Assembly (NCBI GenBank): GCA_020724775.1 | Contig: DYGG01000006.1 | Location: 1-64,000, forward strand | Direction: 5' to 3' | Length of the DNA stretch: 64,000 nt | Source of the DNA: Ignavibacterium sp. | GTDB lineage: Bacteria; Zixibacteria; MSB-5A5; GN15; PGXB01 | In this document: one piece after another, positions 1-7,829 of the stretch | Numbering within the stretch: position 1 is the first letter of the stretch | Layout: every line of letters starts with the position of its first letter | Translations under genes and position numbers: made by a program | Notes under the pieces: model-generated | What the model was told of the DNA's origin: nothing | Seen by the model: only the letters and a program-made list of their open reading frames with translations | Databases searched by the model: none

Positions 1-13
1 CCCAAAAATGGCA

Positions 14-50
14 AAATAAAAAAAGGGCGTCGACCATTTTGTCAACACCC
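14..50 (-). terminator. Rho-independent terminator of the minus-strand surface-protein operon
   Basis: Read on the minus strand, a 10-bp stem (positions 50-41 pairing with 34-25, with two G-U wobbles) with a 6-nt loop is followed directly by a run of seven T and then ATTTT (24-14). It lies 46 bases after the stop codon of the gene ending at 97. A second GC-rich hairpin (52-70) sits between the stop and this terminator and has no T-run on this strand. Confidence 0.75.
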
Positions 51-96
51 TGACCGGCATTTCGCCGGCCTTTCTTTGATAGATATGATCTGGCGC

Positions 97-1977
97 TTAT
101 TTCAAAAGTACCATTTTCCGGTTCTGAGCGAAGTTTCCGGACATAATCTTATAGAAATATATCCCGCTTGCCACCGGACGTCCCTCTTGGTCGGCGCCGT
201 CCCATGTAACGGTATGATAACCGGCCGGAAGTTCCCGGTTGACCAGCGTGGTTACCTTCTGTCCCAGTATATTGTAAATATCCAGCGCCACATGGCCGTT
301 TTTCGGAAGCGCGAACTTGATATTGGTCGAAGGATTGAACGGATTGGGGAAATTTTGCTCCAAGGAATAGACAGTTGGCAGCAACCGCACTCCTTCCCCT
401 TCCAGATATTCCTTCGTGCCGACTACGAGTCGCCCTTCATCGACTTCGTCATCGAGCACAAATGATACATCAGTAGTCAGCGCAATCTCCGAGCCGTTAT
501 CAAGTATCAGGACCGCCGACATATTCTCCGGAATCGATTCCACTCCGGAAATACGGACCGTCCTGCCGCTCATTGGCGAGAGTTTGATTTCCCATTCGGC
601 GCCATCTTCAAAGACCGGACGGATGTCGGTTCTCCGAAGCGTTTTCACGTCGCCCGGAATAAGAAACGCCAGTGAGGGCGCCTCCGGCGCCGCCGGCGGT
701 TCGTAGAAGTCGAGGCCATCCGAGGTAATCGAAGCGCCCGACGAGACTCCCGCGAAATTGCCGTCATCAAGCCGCCCGTTCGCCTCTACCTGCAGATGCA
801 GGCTCCAGCCGTCGCCGATTTTTTGCGCCGACAGGGGAGCGGTCGCTTTGGGAGGAGAGCCGGTTGGGAACTGATAATAAGGGAAGTGGACCGAAACGCC
901 GGTCTTCTTGGCATATATAAAAAAGCCGTTCCATCCCGGCAAGGTCGCCGCCGAAAAATAACTGCTGCCGTTATAGGCATAAGCGACAGTATCCACGGCA
1001 TTAAAAGCGGCATTCTCGGTCAGAATCGCCCCGTTATCGTCATAGACAACATCGTCCATATTTATCTGGAACGCAAAAGGGTTGGCAATCAGGTTCCATC
1101 CCTGTTTCAGTTCAACTTCATACGTCCCCGGCTCGCCGCCGATAACCGGCGCATGGTTGGGACGAATGGAGTGGCCTGTCGCCCCAAAACTCCGTCCGCC
1201 CCGGGCGATTATCCAGTATCCCCGTCCCGGGACCACCGGGTCGGAATTAGGATATTCCTCGTAACTGGCGGTTGTCGTATCGTAACCGGCTAAACGCCAC
1301 TGGGTCGTGTTATAAGCGCCCAGGTCATCGCCGAAAACGGTCGTTACCGTATTTCCCCCCGTTACGCCGGCCGGTACCCCTATAATTCGGTAGGAAGCGC
1401 TGGGCAGGGTGTAACGCAGTTGGTCATTGGTCATATGGGCAACGATGATATGCGGATTAGAGGGGGAGGCAATCATGGCGGTGCCGTTGCTGGCTGTCAG
1501 CACGAAGTAATATTCAATTCCGCGAGGAATATAGGCCGTTCCCGGCAACTGCGCTACCAGAGTATCGCCGGTTCCGGCCGTCATCGCAAATGATGTGTAA
1601 TTGGTGGCGCCGCCCGGCCGGTAATACATCGTTCCGGTTACCGCGCCGCTGGCTCCCGAATATGCCACCTTGAGGTTAACGCCGGTGGCGCTTAATGAAT
1701 CAATCGGGTCAAGGGGTGTGGAGACGCTGAACGCTGACGCCCCAATCACGGCGCCGACACCGCCGTTGAGAATATAACTGGTCGAGGTCGCGCGCCCCAC
1801 CGGACCCAGCGGAATATTCCCCACCGCTTTGTAATTGGTGCTGCCGGAACTCCCGCCGCCTCCTACCGCATACCCTCCGGCCATCCTGTAATTGGTGCTG
1901 CCAATTTGGGCATTTGAGACCGGCGATAGTAGTAGTAGCGACAAGAGCAGAGTCAAAGAAAAAATGAATTTATTCAT
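97..1977 (-). CDS. Large exported surface protein with C-terminal FlgD-like/por-type sorting domain
   Basis: A 626-residue protein. I chose the ATG at 1977 because AAGGTAAGG lies just upstream and the next residues form a clear signal peptide (MNKFIFSLTLLLSLLLLSP, cleavage near SNAQ). The body is rich in Gly, Thr and Ser and I recognise no catalytic domain in it. The last ~80 residues are typical of the FlgD-like, type IX-type C-terminal domain: a QNFPNPFNPST motif, then YNILGQKV, SGIYFYK and a terminal Lys. In Bacteroidota such tails direct secretion by the type IX system and cell-surface attachment; in other FCB lineages the tail is common but the transporter is less certain. It is the last gene of a four-gene operon begun by a Ser/Thr kinase, only 4 bases after the preceding stop. 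Its function is unknown; adhesin or surface-layer component are guesses. Confidence 0.85.
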   Translation of the reverse strand: MNKFIFSLTLLLSLLLLSPVSNAQIGSTNYRMAGGYAVGGGGSSGSTNYKAVGNIPLGPVGRATSTSYILNGGVGAVIGASAFSVSTPLDPIDSLSATGVNLKVAYSGASGAVTGTMYYRPGGATNYTSFAMTAGTGDTLVAQLPGTAYIPRGIEYYFVLTASNGTAMIASPSNPHIIVAHMTNDQLRYTLPSASYRIIGVPAGVTGGNTVTTVFGDDLGAYNTTQWRLAGYDTTTASYEEYPNSDPVVPGRGYWIIARGGRSFGATGHSIRPNHAPVIGGEPGTYEVELKQGWNLIANPFAFQINMDDVVYDDNGAILTENAAFNAVDTVAYAYNGSSYFSAATLPGWNGFFIYAKKTGVSVHFPYYQFPTGSPPKATAPLSAQKIGDGWSLHLQVEANGRLDDGNFAGVSSGASITSDGLDFYEPPAAPEAPSLAFLIPGDVKTLRRTDIRPVFEDGAEWEIKLSPMSGRTVRISGVESIPENMSAVLILDNGSEIALTTDVSFVLDDEVDEGRLVVGTKEYLEGEGVRLLPTVYSLEQNFPNPFNPSTNIKFALPKNGHVALDIYNILGQKVTTLVNRELPAGYHTVTWDGADQEGRPVASGIYFYKIMSGNFAQNRKMVLLK

Positions 1978-1981
1978 GACC

Positions 1982-2872
1982 TTACCTTTCGACAGGATTG
2001 CCAGCAGCATCATAACCCACGGTCGTTATTGTAGATGAACGTGTGATGTCTTCATCTTCAGAAATGGTTGGGGCGGGACTCACCGTGCCGTATGCGGCAG
2101 GCACATACATCAGCCGCAATCTGATGGAATATACCAGAGCATATACATCAGTGCCAACTGCATTATAATAATAAGTATATGAGCCGGCCGAGGCAACGCT
2201 GAAAACCCTCTCGGTGCTGAGAGGAGCCCAGAAGCCTGAAAAAGTGGTCGAACCACCGTAACCTATATACATATGCTCACCGAGCGTAGGCGAACCACTT
2301 GCCGATGTTTCAACACCTGCATAAATGTATGCATTTGCCGTCCCGCTTATTCTGCCAATCGCCTGGGCACTTGCTATGACATATCCCGGTCCCGGCACCG
2401 TAATAGTGGCTTGAGTCAGATTGACAACACTACCTGTCATATCCACAGATGTATTATTCTTTCCTCTCGCTATCCCCGGCACATTCTCTACCGCAAAGGC
2501 ATACGGCGCATTGTTTAGTACCTGACGCGGGGTCATCTCGGCATCGGTGCCCACTGTAATACCAAGATATCTCTTACTTCCGTCAAACAGGGTCGCCGGG
2601 AAAGCGGCCGTGGCGCCCAGTTCCCGGGTGAATACTCCGTTGGCATCGGGAGTGACGCCGTTATGCGTTTCGGTCCAGAGGAATGTTCCGCCCGACGATA
2701 CGGCATAAATCCGAAAGACCACATTAGTCGCGACCGTAGTAGGGGCGCCAGCCGCATTGGTCAATTTCCCCTGGTAGGTGATAGTGTTCGGCGACTGGGC
2801 AAAGAGATTCAGGCTGCCCAGAAGAAAAATTGCCGCCACCGACAAAACCGTAATGAACGCTTTTCTTGACAT
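1982..2872 (-). CDS. Exported fibre-like protein of unknown function
   Basis: A 296-residue protein with a signal peptide (start MSRKAFITVLSVAAIFLLG, cleavage near LFAQS). The ATG at 2872 follows AAGGAG at good spacing. The N-terminal half has the pattern seen in many surface and fibre-like proteins of FCB bacteria: an ITYQGKLTNAAG segment, then a TWTETH-like strand and TPRQVLNNAPYAFA. The C-terminal half is rich in Gly, Ser and Tyr and looks like a beta-sandwich or fibre head (GFWAPLSTERVFSVASAGSY). No catalytic residues are apparent. It is third in the operon after the kinase and the small anchored protein. Because a contractile system lies nearby a tail-fibre role is tempting, but such proteins occur widely as secreted surface proteins, so this is not supported. 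Confidence 0.8.
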   Translation of the reverse strand: MSRKAFITVLSVAAIFLLGSLNLFAQSPNTITYQGKLTNAAGAPTTVATNVVFRIYAVSSGGTFLWTETHNGVTPDANGVFTRELGATAAFPATLFDGSKRYLGITVGTDAEMTPRQVLNNAPYAFAVENVPGIARGKNNTSVDMTGSVVNLTQATITVPGPGYVIASAQAIGRISGTANAYIYAGVETSASGSPTLGEHMYIGYGGSTTFSGFWAPLSTERVFSVASAGSYTYYYNAVGTDVYALVYSIRLRLMYVPAAYGTVSPAPTISEDEDITRSSTITTVGYDAAGNPVER

Positions 2873-2918
2873 TTCAAACTCCTTTTAAAATATAAATAGC
2901 CTGAAACGGCTATGCTGT

Positions 2919-3632
2919 TTACTTCTTGCTGTTACCGTGGTCGGTTTTTCCCGCGGGAGGTTCCGGAAAACCGGGGAGAGGCTGGTCGGGAGTGGTGCCG
3001 CCGCCGTCGCCTCCGCCTCCTCCCGCCGCCAGTGCCACCGCGCCTGCGACCACGCCGACTCCAAGGGCTATCGCCCACCAGTTCTTATACCAGGCTTTCT
3101 TCTCTTTCTTGCTTTCTTCGCCGGTTACCGCCATAGTTGTCGGCTTCTTTTCTTTATCTTCCTTGACGACCGTCGGCTTCTCCGGTTCGGTCGGCTCTTT
3201 GGCGACTTCCTGGTCCACCTGCTGCTGCGCCTCCTGCATCATCTGAGCAAACTCCGGCGACTTGATATCCAGTTCCCCTTTCCAGTCACGGTATGCTTTG
3301 AAAGCGGCTTTGAACTGTTCCATCACCATGTTCTTCTTCTCGGTGTTGTCTTTCAACATGGCATAATAAACCGCTGCCATAAGGATATGCGCATTCGATT
3401 TGTCTTCCAGGCTGAGCGTATCCGATTTGAGCAGAAGATTCAGTTCCTCTTCGGCGCAGCGATAGTTAAGTGATTTGAAATTTTTGCGCGCGTTTTCCAG
3501 CGATGGCGCCTGGGGGTTGTAATCGCACCCGGGCGATTGCGCCAGAAGCGACGATGGCAGCAGAAACGCCTGGGCATATGCCACCAGCAGCGTCAGCGCC
3601 ACCGCCCTGATAAATTTCAGTTTTTTGGGCAT
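2919..3632 (-). CDS. Small exported protein with helical repeat and C-terminal membrane segment
   Basis: A 237-residue protein starting MPKKLKFIRAVALTLLVAY, with a signal peptide ending near LLAQS. Residues ~40-130 are helical and TPR-like (paired helices around NYRCAEEELNLLLKSD and HILMAAVYYAMLKD). A Glu/Lys/Pro-rich linker follows, then a single hydrophobic segment (NWWAIALGVGVVAGAVALAAG) and a Gly- and Pro-rich tail. It lies 22 bases downstream of the kinase gene and is probably co-transcribed with it. TPR plus envelope anchor beside a PEGA kinase suggests a periplasmic partner in signal sensing or envelope assembly; this is inference from context only. Confidence 0.75.
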   Translation of the reverse strand: MPKKLKFIRAVALTLLVAYAQAFLLPSSLLAQSPGCDYNPQAPSLENARKNFKSLNYRCAEEELNLLLKSDTLSLEDKSNAHILMAAVYYAMLKDNTEKKNMVMEQFKAAFKAYRDWKGELDIKSPEFAQMMQEAQQQVDQEVAKEPTEPEKPTVVKEDKEKKPTTMAVTGEESKKEKKAWYKNWWAIALGVGVVAGAVALAAGGGGGDGGGTTPDQPLPGFPEPPAGKTDHGNSKK

Positions 3633-3654
3633 TCATCCTCCTGTTAGATATCTG

Positions 3655-5343
3655 TTAATGACCTTGCCAATAAACCACGACATCGATATTTTCCAAATTC
3701 TGCCAGCGGGCATCGCTGAAATCGACCGTAGCGCCGCTGCCGCTGTACCGCACCCGCGGTCCCCCACCATGAGGAAATGTTACCAGCGAATCTATTTTTT
3801 TGGCGGTCCGCGCCGCGGTCGTAATATCAAAACGCATCTGCCATCGGCCTATCTTTACCGGCCAGTCGAGAACCGGAAGTTCCTCATTCTTGAACTGCTT
3901 CCTTTTGCCGTTAAAGGAGACCTGCAGACTGGCATCTTTCAAATCATCCGGCACCACCCCAATGCGGAAGTTAACTTCCTGCGCTCCCTCATAGATTGAC
4001 GTCAGGTTGTACTCATGGCTCTTGTCCACGGAAACATCCAGGGTATCAATCAGAATCGGATAGTCAGGGTGAAGCACCCGTATTTCATGCCGCCCCGGCT
4101 CCAGTTCTATCCGGCGCTCCAGGGCCCGCTCTCTTCCATCCACATAAAGAGTGGCATTGAATTGCGGTACAACCCGCACGGTCAAATTCGGTATCGGCGG
4201 TTTGACCGGAGTCGCCGTCACGGTATCTTTCGGCACCACTGTCACCGGTTTCGGTTCCTCCTTTTTTGTCTCTTCCGGTGGCGAGGCAATGATTTTCACT
4301 CCTTGCTGTGAGTCCTCCGGTTTGTTAGGTACCGGTTTTGGCTCTTCTTTTTTTACCACGGCTTGTTGCTCGGCAGTATTAGTCTGCGAGGGTTTCTTCA
4401 TCAGAAACTGGCTGGCAAGGTACGCCCCCCCGGCGACAACCACCACTGCCGCCGCTATTGCGAAAACTCTCGATTTCCCTTTGCCGCCGCCAAAGGCAAT
4501 TTCCAGATTTCTTATTTCACGGGCAAAATCTGAAGCGGTGGCATACCGCTCCGAGGGGTCCGGGTGGGTCGCTTTGCGCAGTATCCGCCGCAATTCCGGC
4601 GAAATTCTCTTGATAGCGGTGGCGCCGCCCCATTCATTGGGATTGGGATGGCTTGGATTGCGATACGGCATTTCATTTGTGGCGAAGTTGAAAAGGGTCA
4701 CCCCCAGTTCATAGATATCGCTCAAGAACGGATTGTAATCCTGGTCGCCGCTCTGTCTCTCCGGAGCCGCAAACAGCGGGGTCAATGCCACATACGCGGT
4801 CTTGGTCGCCGAGCCCCCCATCTCTTTGGCGATGCCGAAATCAATTAGGTAGATATGCTCGTTTTTATCAATCAGGATATTCCCCGGTTTCAGGTCGCGA
4901 TGGGCGATTTTTTTCTCGTGGGCGTACGCCAGGGCGTCGGTCATCGCTCGCGCCATCCGCAAATACAACTTCTCCTGAAGCACCCCCGTCTCTTTCAAAA
5001 TGGTCGCTCCGTCGTTTCCGTCAATGAATGGAACCACCAGCGCCCCTTCTTCCGGCAGATAGTCTATTATTCTCAGGATATTGGGATGGTCCAGCAGGCA
5101 GAGAATTTTTGCCTCCTTGGCAAACTTGTCCCGCGACTGCACCCGTTTGAAGAACTTGATTACCAGTCTCTGTTCCGGGAGATTGACATTATACCCGTCA
5201 TACACCTCCCCAAAGCCGCCGCCGCCGATATAGGAACGGATGCGGTATTTCCCGCCGACGGTCCATCCGATAATACCGAGGGGGTCATTCTGGCTCTCTC
5301 TACCGCCGAAATCGTGAAAGGTCTCGTCGCCGCTACCGGTCAT
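3655..5343 (-). CDS. Membrane-anchored Ser/Thr protein kinase with C-terminal PEGA-like domain
   Basis: A 562-residue Hanks-type kinase. The glycine loop GGGGFGEV is at ~40-47, the ATP lysine near 63 (VIKFF), the catalytic loop HRDLKPGN at 148-155 and DFG at 168-170. A single transmembrane helix (~293-313) separates the cytoplasmic kinase from a Pro/Lys/Glu linker and an extracytoplasmic region with a PEGA-like beta-sandwich (LYVDGRERAL, LEPGRHEIRVLHPDYP, ~385-450). The start at 5343 follows GGGAG. Topology is that of PknB-like sensors, with PEGA in place of PASTA. It heads a four-gene minus-strand operon and is about 1.1 kb from the first type VI gene, so it could regulate that system post-translationally, as PpkA does elsewhere; nothing in the sequence proves it. 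A second kinase of the same layout lies at 32168-33697. Confidence 0.93.
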   Translation of the reverse strand: MTGSGDETFHDFGGRESQNDPLGIIGWTVGGKYRIRSYIGGGGFGEVYDGYNVNLPEQRLVIKFFKRVQSRDKFAKEAKILCLLDHPNILRIIDYLPEEGALVVPFIDGNDGATILKETGVLQEKLYLRMARAMTDALAYAHEKKIAHRDLKPGNILIDKNEHIYLIDFGIAKEMGGSATKTAYVALTPLFAAPERQSGDQDYNPFLSDIYELGVTLFNFATNEMPYRNPSHPNPNEWGGATAIKRISPELRRILRKATHPDPSERYATASDFAREIRNLEIAFGGGKGKSRVFAIAAAVVVVAGGAYLASQFLMKKPSQTNTAEQQAVVKKEEPKPVPNKPEDSQQGVKIIASPPEETKKEEPKPVTVVPKDTVTATPVKPPIPNLTVRVVPQFNATLYVDGRERALERRIELEPGRHEIRVLHPDYPILIDTLDVSVDKSHEYNLTSIYEGAQEVNFRIGVVPDDLKDASLQVSFNGKRKQFKNEELPVLDWPVKIGRWQMRFDITTAARTAKKIDSLVTFPHGGGPRVRYSGSGATVDFSDARWQNLENIDVVVYWQGH

Positions 5344-5634
5344 TTCTTATTCTCCCAATGAAAATATCCTGCAATGAAGATATAGGTCATAGTTCCGTGT
5401 CTGCTTCGCAGACCTTCTAAGCCTTATAGGAAATCATCTAAACTAAGTCACTGTAATATATTATAGCAAGTACTTTTTGTCGAAATTCTCGTGCATCTCC
5501 CTTGATTATGTACTCCCGTCGGAAAAAAGTATAGCATTGATGCCGAAAGGAGATTTTAAAATTCTGCAAAAAAACCTTGTTTGGAGATGGTCACTTCTCT
5601 ATCTATACGGCAGAATCAATCCCAGGAGGTAGTT
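5344..5634. promoter_or_regulatory. Divergent intergenic region between kinase operon and DUF4412-like gene
   Basis: The 291-bp AT-rich spacer should hold promoters in both directions. On the minus strand TCGACA and TATATT, 17 bases apart (about 5483-5455), are a plausible promoter for the kinase operon. On the plus strand TTGTTT and TATCTA, 17 bases apart (about 5578-5606), could serve the gene at 5635. A small perfect hairpin, GTCTGC-TTC-GCAGAC, lies at 5399-5413 in the kinase leader. These are matches by eye and weak ones. Confidence 0.35.
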
Positions 5635-6618
5635 ATGAAGGCAAAAATTACGTTAGTCACGGTTCTGTCGCTTCTGATTGCAGTTGCCGTATCGGATGCG
5701 GAAGTGGTCGTGAAAATGACCATGTCGGTTGATATGATGGGGATGGCGACACAGAAATCAGAAATGACCCAGTATATCGGCAGCGACCGGGTCTGTGTCG
5801 AGAGCAAAGGGGAACCTTCCCTGGTGGCGGCGGCTTCCGGAGGAGCCGGAAGCACTGAAATCACCCGGCTCGATAAGGGGGTTATATGGACGCTTGACCC
5901 CAAAAATAAGCAGTACACCGAAACGTCTTTGGAGTCTGTCAGAGAGATGATGAAACAGTTCAGCGAAATGGATATGGAAATGCCCGGCGCTGATACTGCT
6001 GAAGAATACGATTGGAAAGTTGAGACGGAAGGTCCTATTGCCGACAAATTCAAGAGTTTTAACTGCCAGCGTTTCAAGGCTACCGCGACCGGTACCAAAA
6101 AGGATGACCCGGAAGACAAGACCGTGGTGCAGATGGAATACTGGATAGGGCAGAACCTGACCGGAATGGACGAAATGCAGAACTATTATGAGAATTATGC
6201 CAAAGCCGTTGGCATGGACGAAGCCGGATTCAACGCTCAGATAGAGCAGGCCGCTTCCAAATATAAGAAGCAGTTTGGAGATTTCTTTGAGAAAATCAAG
6301 AAGGCCGGCGGTTATCCCGTCAAAGTCTCTATGGTGGTCAAAAATTCGGGCGGAGACGAAATGGCGGAGATGATGGGGGAGGCAATGGCAAAAGCTGAGG
6401 AAGAGATGGATGAAGAGGAGCAAGAGGCGAAAGCAAAAATGGCCGAGATGATGAGCAAAATGGGCTTATCGCCGGAGAAGATGGCGAAATCGAAATCCGA
6501 GGACGGCATGACCACGGTTATGGCGATGGATGTTGAAATTCTGGATATCAAAGAGGAATCGGTTGCGCCGTCTGTCTTTGAGGTTCCGGAAGGCTACAAA
6601 TTGCAGCCGAAGTTTTAA
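5635..6618 (+). CDS. Exported DUF4412-like protein of unknown function
   Basis: A 327-residue protein with a signal peptide (MKAKITLVTVLSLLIAVAV, cleavage near SDAE). The ATG at 5635 follows AGGAGGT at good spacing and is preferred over a longer upstream reading. The N-terminal part has the pattern of DUF4412-type envelope proteins: a repeat of beta strands with the motif WTLDPKNKQYTE and a later YWIGQNLTG. Residues ~255-300 are strikingly Met/Glu/Lys-rich (EEEMDEEEQEAKAKMAEMM), probably a charged helix. The end returns to beta structure (VFEVPEGYKLQPKF). It lies just before the type VI cargo region on the same strand but with an 87-base gap, so co-transcription is possible but not clear. Confidence 0.8.
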   Translation: MKAKITLVTVLSLLIAVAVSDAEVVVKMTMSVDMMGMATQKSEMTQYIGSDRVCVESKGEPSLVAAASGGAGSTEITRLDKGVIWTLDPKNKQYTETSLESVREMMKQFSEMDMEMPGADTAEEYDWKVETEGPIADKFKSFNCQRFKATATGTKKDDPEDKTVVQMEYWIGQNLTGMDEMQNYYENYAKAVGMDEAGFNAQIEQAASKYKKQFGDFFEKIKKAGGYPVKVSMVVKNSGGDEMAEMMGEAMAKAEEEMDEEEQEAKAKMAEMMSKMGLSPEKMAKSKSEDGMTTVMAMDVEILDIKEESVAPSVFEVPEGYKLQPKF

Positions 6619-6705
6619 TTTAGAAACGGTTCAATATTTGACTTAATTGGTTTATGTTTTATATTTAGTGGCAGGAACTGAACTAACTAAAAGGTGAATT
6701 GCTTT

Positions 6706-7776
6706 ATGCCGCCCGCAGCGCGAGTTGGCGATATGACAGTTCATGGCGGAGTGATTATGCCTCCGGGATGCCCCACTGTCCTTATCGGAGGCATGCCGGC
6801 CGCCAGAATAAGCGACATGCATACCTGCCCGATGACGACCGGTCCCGTGCCTCATGTGGGTGGCCCTATTGTAGGTCCCGGCGCGCCCACCGTGCTTATA
6901 GGGGGGATGCCGGCGGCCGTAGTCGGCGACATGGTAACCTGCACCGGTCTCCCGGATACTATAGCTCCACCGGGCTGTCCTACTGTGATGATTAGCAGCG
7001 GCGGCGGTGGCGGTGGCGGAGGTGGCGCTGGGGGAGGCGGCGGTGGCTCCGGAGAAGGAGACTCCGGCGCGGTGGAACAGGAAAAGGGGCACTTTCTGAA
7101 CGTAAAGTTCACCGATAAAGCCGGTAAGCCGATTACCGGAGTTGCCTACACGATAAAGTCTCCGGACAACAAAGTTGTCTCAGGGAATCTTGCCGGGCAG
7201 ATTAAGAAAGGGGGAGTCCCGGAAGGCAGTTATGAAATATCCCTGAAGGCGATTACAAAAGCGGAGTGGTCCGTTAAGGAGGCCCGCGTTGGTGAAACGG
7301 TAAAACTTAAAGCGGAAGTCTCCGGCTTCGAGTCGGGAACCAAAGCCACTTTTCAGATTTTTGAGAAGGATTTCAATTCAGCCGACGACCTTATTGCCAC
7401 GATAGAGGGACAGACCTCCGGCGAGAAAGTAGAAGTTGACTGGGAATACCAGTATGTCGAAGACACCGATGACGTCCAAACCGAACAGGATAAGAAACTG
7501 GGATATTCACTTCCGGAGTACTATTTTATCGTGCAGATTGAGAAAGCCATTGCCCGTTCCCCGCTTCTGAGATTCAAAGACTATGTCGAAATCTATCTTA
7601 AAGACCATAACGGTAACCCGGTCGCCAATGCCGCATTTCGTCTTTATTTTGCCAATGGTCAAATCCTTGAAGGAACTCTCGATTCCAACGGGTACAAGAA
7701 GGTCGAAAATGTCCCGCCGGGCGAATGGTCGGTTTCTTTTCCCGGTCAGGGGTCGGTGACGCAGTCCTCGGCATAA
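6706..7776 (+). CDS. PAAR spike-tip protein with Ig-like and transthyretin-like extension
   Basis: A 356-residue protein. I chose ATG 6706 because AAAAGGTG precedes it and PAAR proteins typically begin MPPAARVGDMT; a GTG at 6694 is also open. Residues 1-97 are a PAAR domain with repeated PTVLIGGMPAA and PGCPTVMI motifs and His/Cys candidates for zinc binding. It forms the sharp tip on VgrG. A Gly-rich linker (~100-120) follows, then an Ig-like segment (WSVKEARVGETVKLKAEV ... VDWEYQYVEDTDD) and a transthyretin-like C-terminal domain (VEIYLKDHNGNPV ... VPPGEWSVSFP) of the kind seen on T6SS spike and cargo proteins. No toxin domain is present. The next gene is a metallopeptidase candidate, so this tip probably carries it non-covalently. 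The Ig/transthyretin module recurs, without PAAR, at 10757-11635. Confidence 0.93.
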   Translation: MPPAARVGDMTVHGGVIMPPGCPTVLIGGMPAARISDMHTCPMTTGPVPHVGGPIVGPGAPTVLIGGMPAAVVGDMVTCTGLPDTIAPPGCPTVMISSGGGGGGGGGAGGGGGGSGEGDSGAVEQEKGHFLNVKFTDKAGKPITGVAYTIKSPDNKVVSGNLAGQIKKGGVPEGSYEISLKAITKAEWSVKEARVGETVKLKAEVSGFESGTKATFQIFEKDFNSADDLIATIEGQTSGEKVEVDWEYQYVEDTDDVQTEQDKKLGYSLPEYYFIVQIEKAIARSPLLRFKDYVEIYLKDHNGNPVANAAFRLYFANGQILEGTLDSNGYKKVENVPPGEWSVSFPGQGSVTQSSA

Positions 7777-7829
7777 CCAGCCGAGTCAGGTGGCTGACGA
7801 AAGTAACCATGAGCGAGTGAAATTCCGAT

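Noticed and set aside
52-70. Second GC-rich hairpin near the window start as a terminator
   Set aside because: No T-run on the minus strand, and the stem-plus-T-run at 14-50 explains termination. It could only terminate an unseen plus-strand gene, which cannot be judged here.
4151-4714. Long plus-strand open frame opposite the kinase gene
   Set aside because: Shadow frame of the well-supported minus-strand kinase gene; composition and lack of a ribosome binding site do not support a gene.
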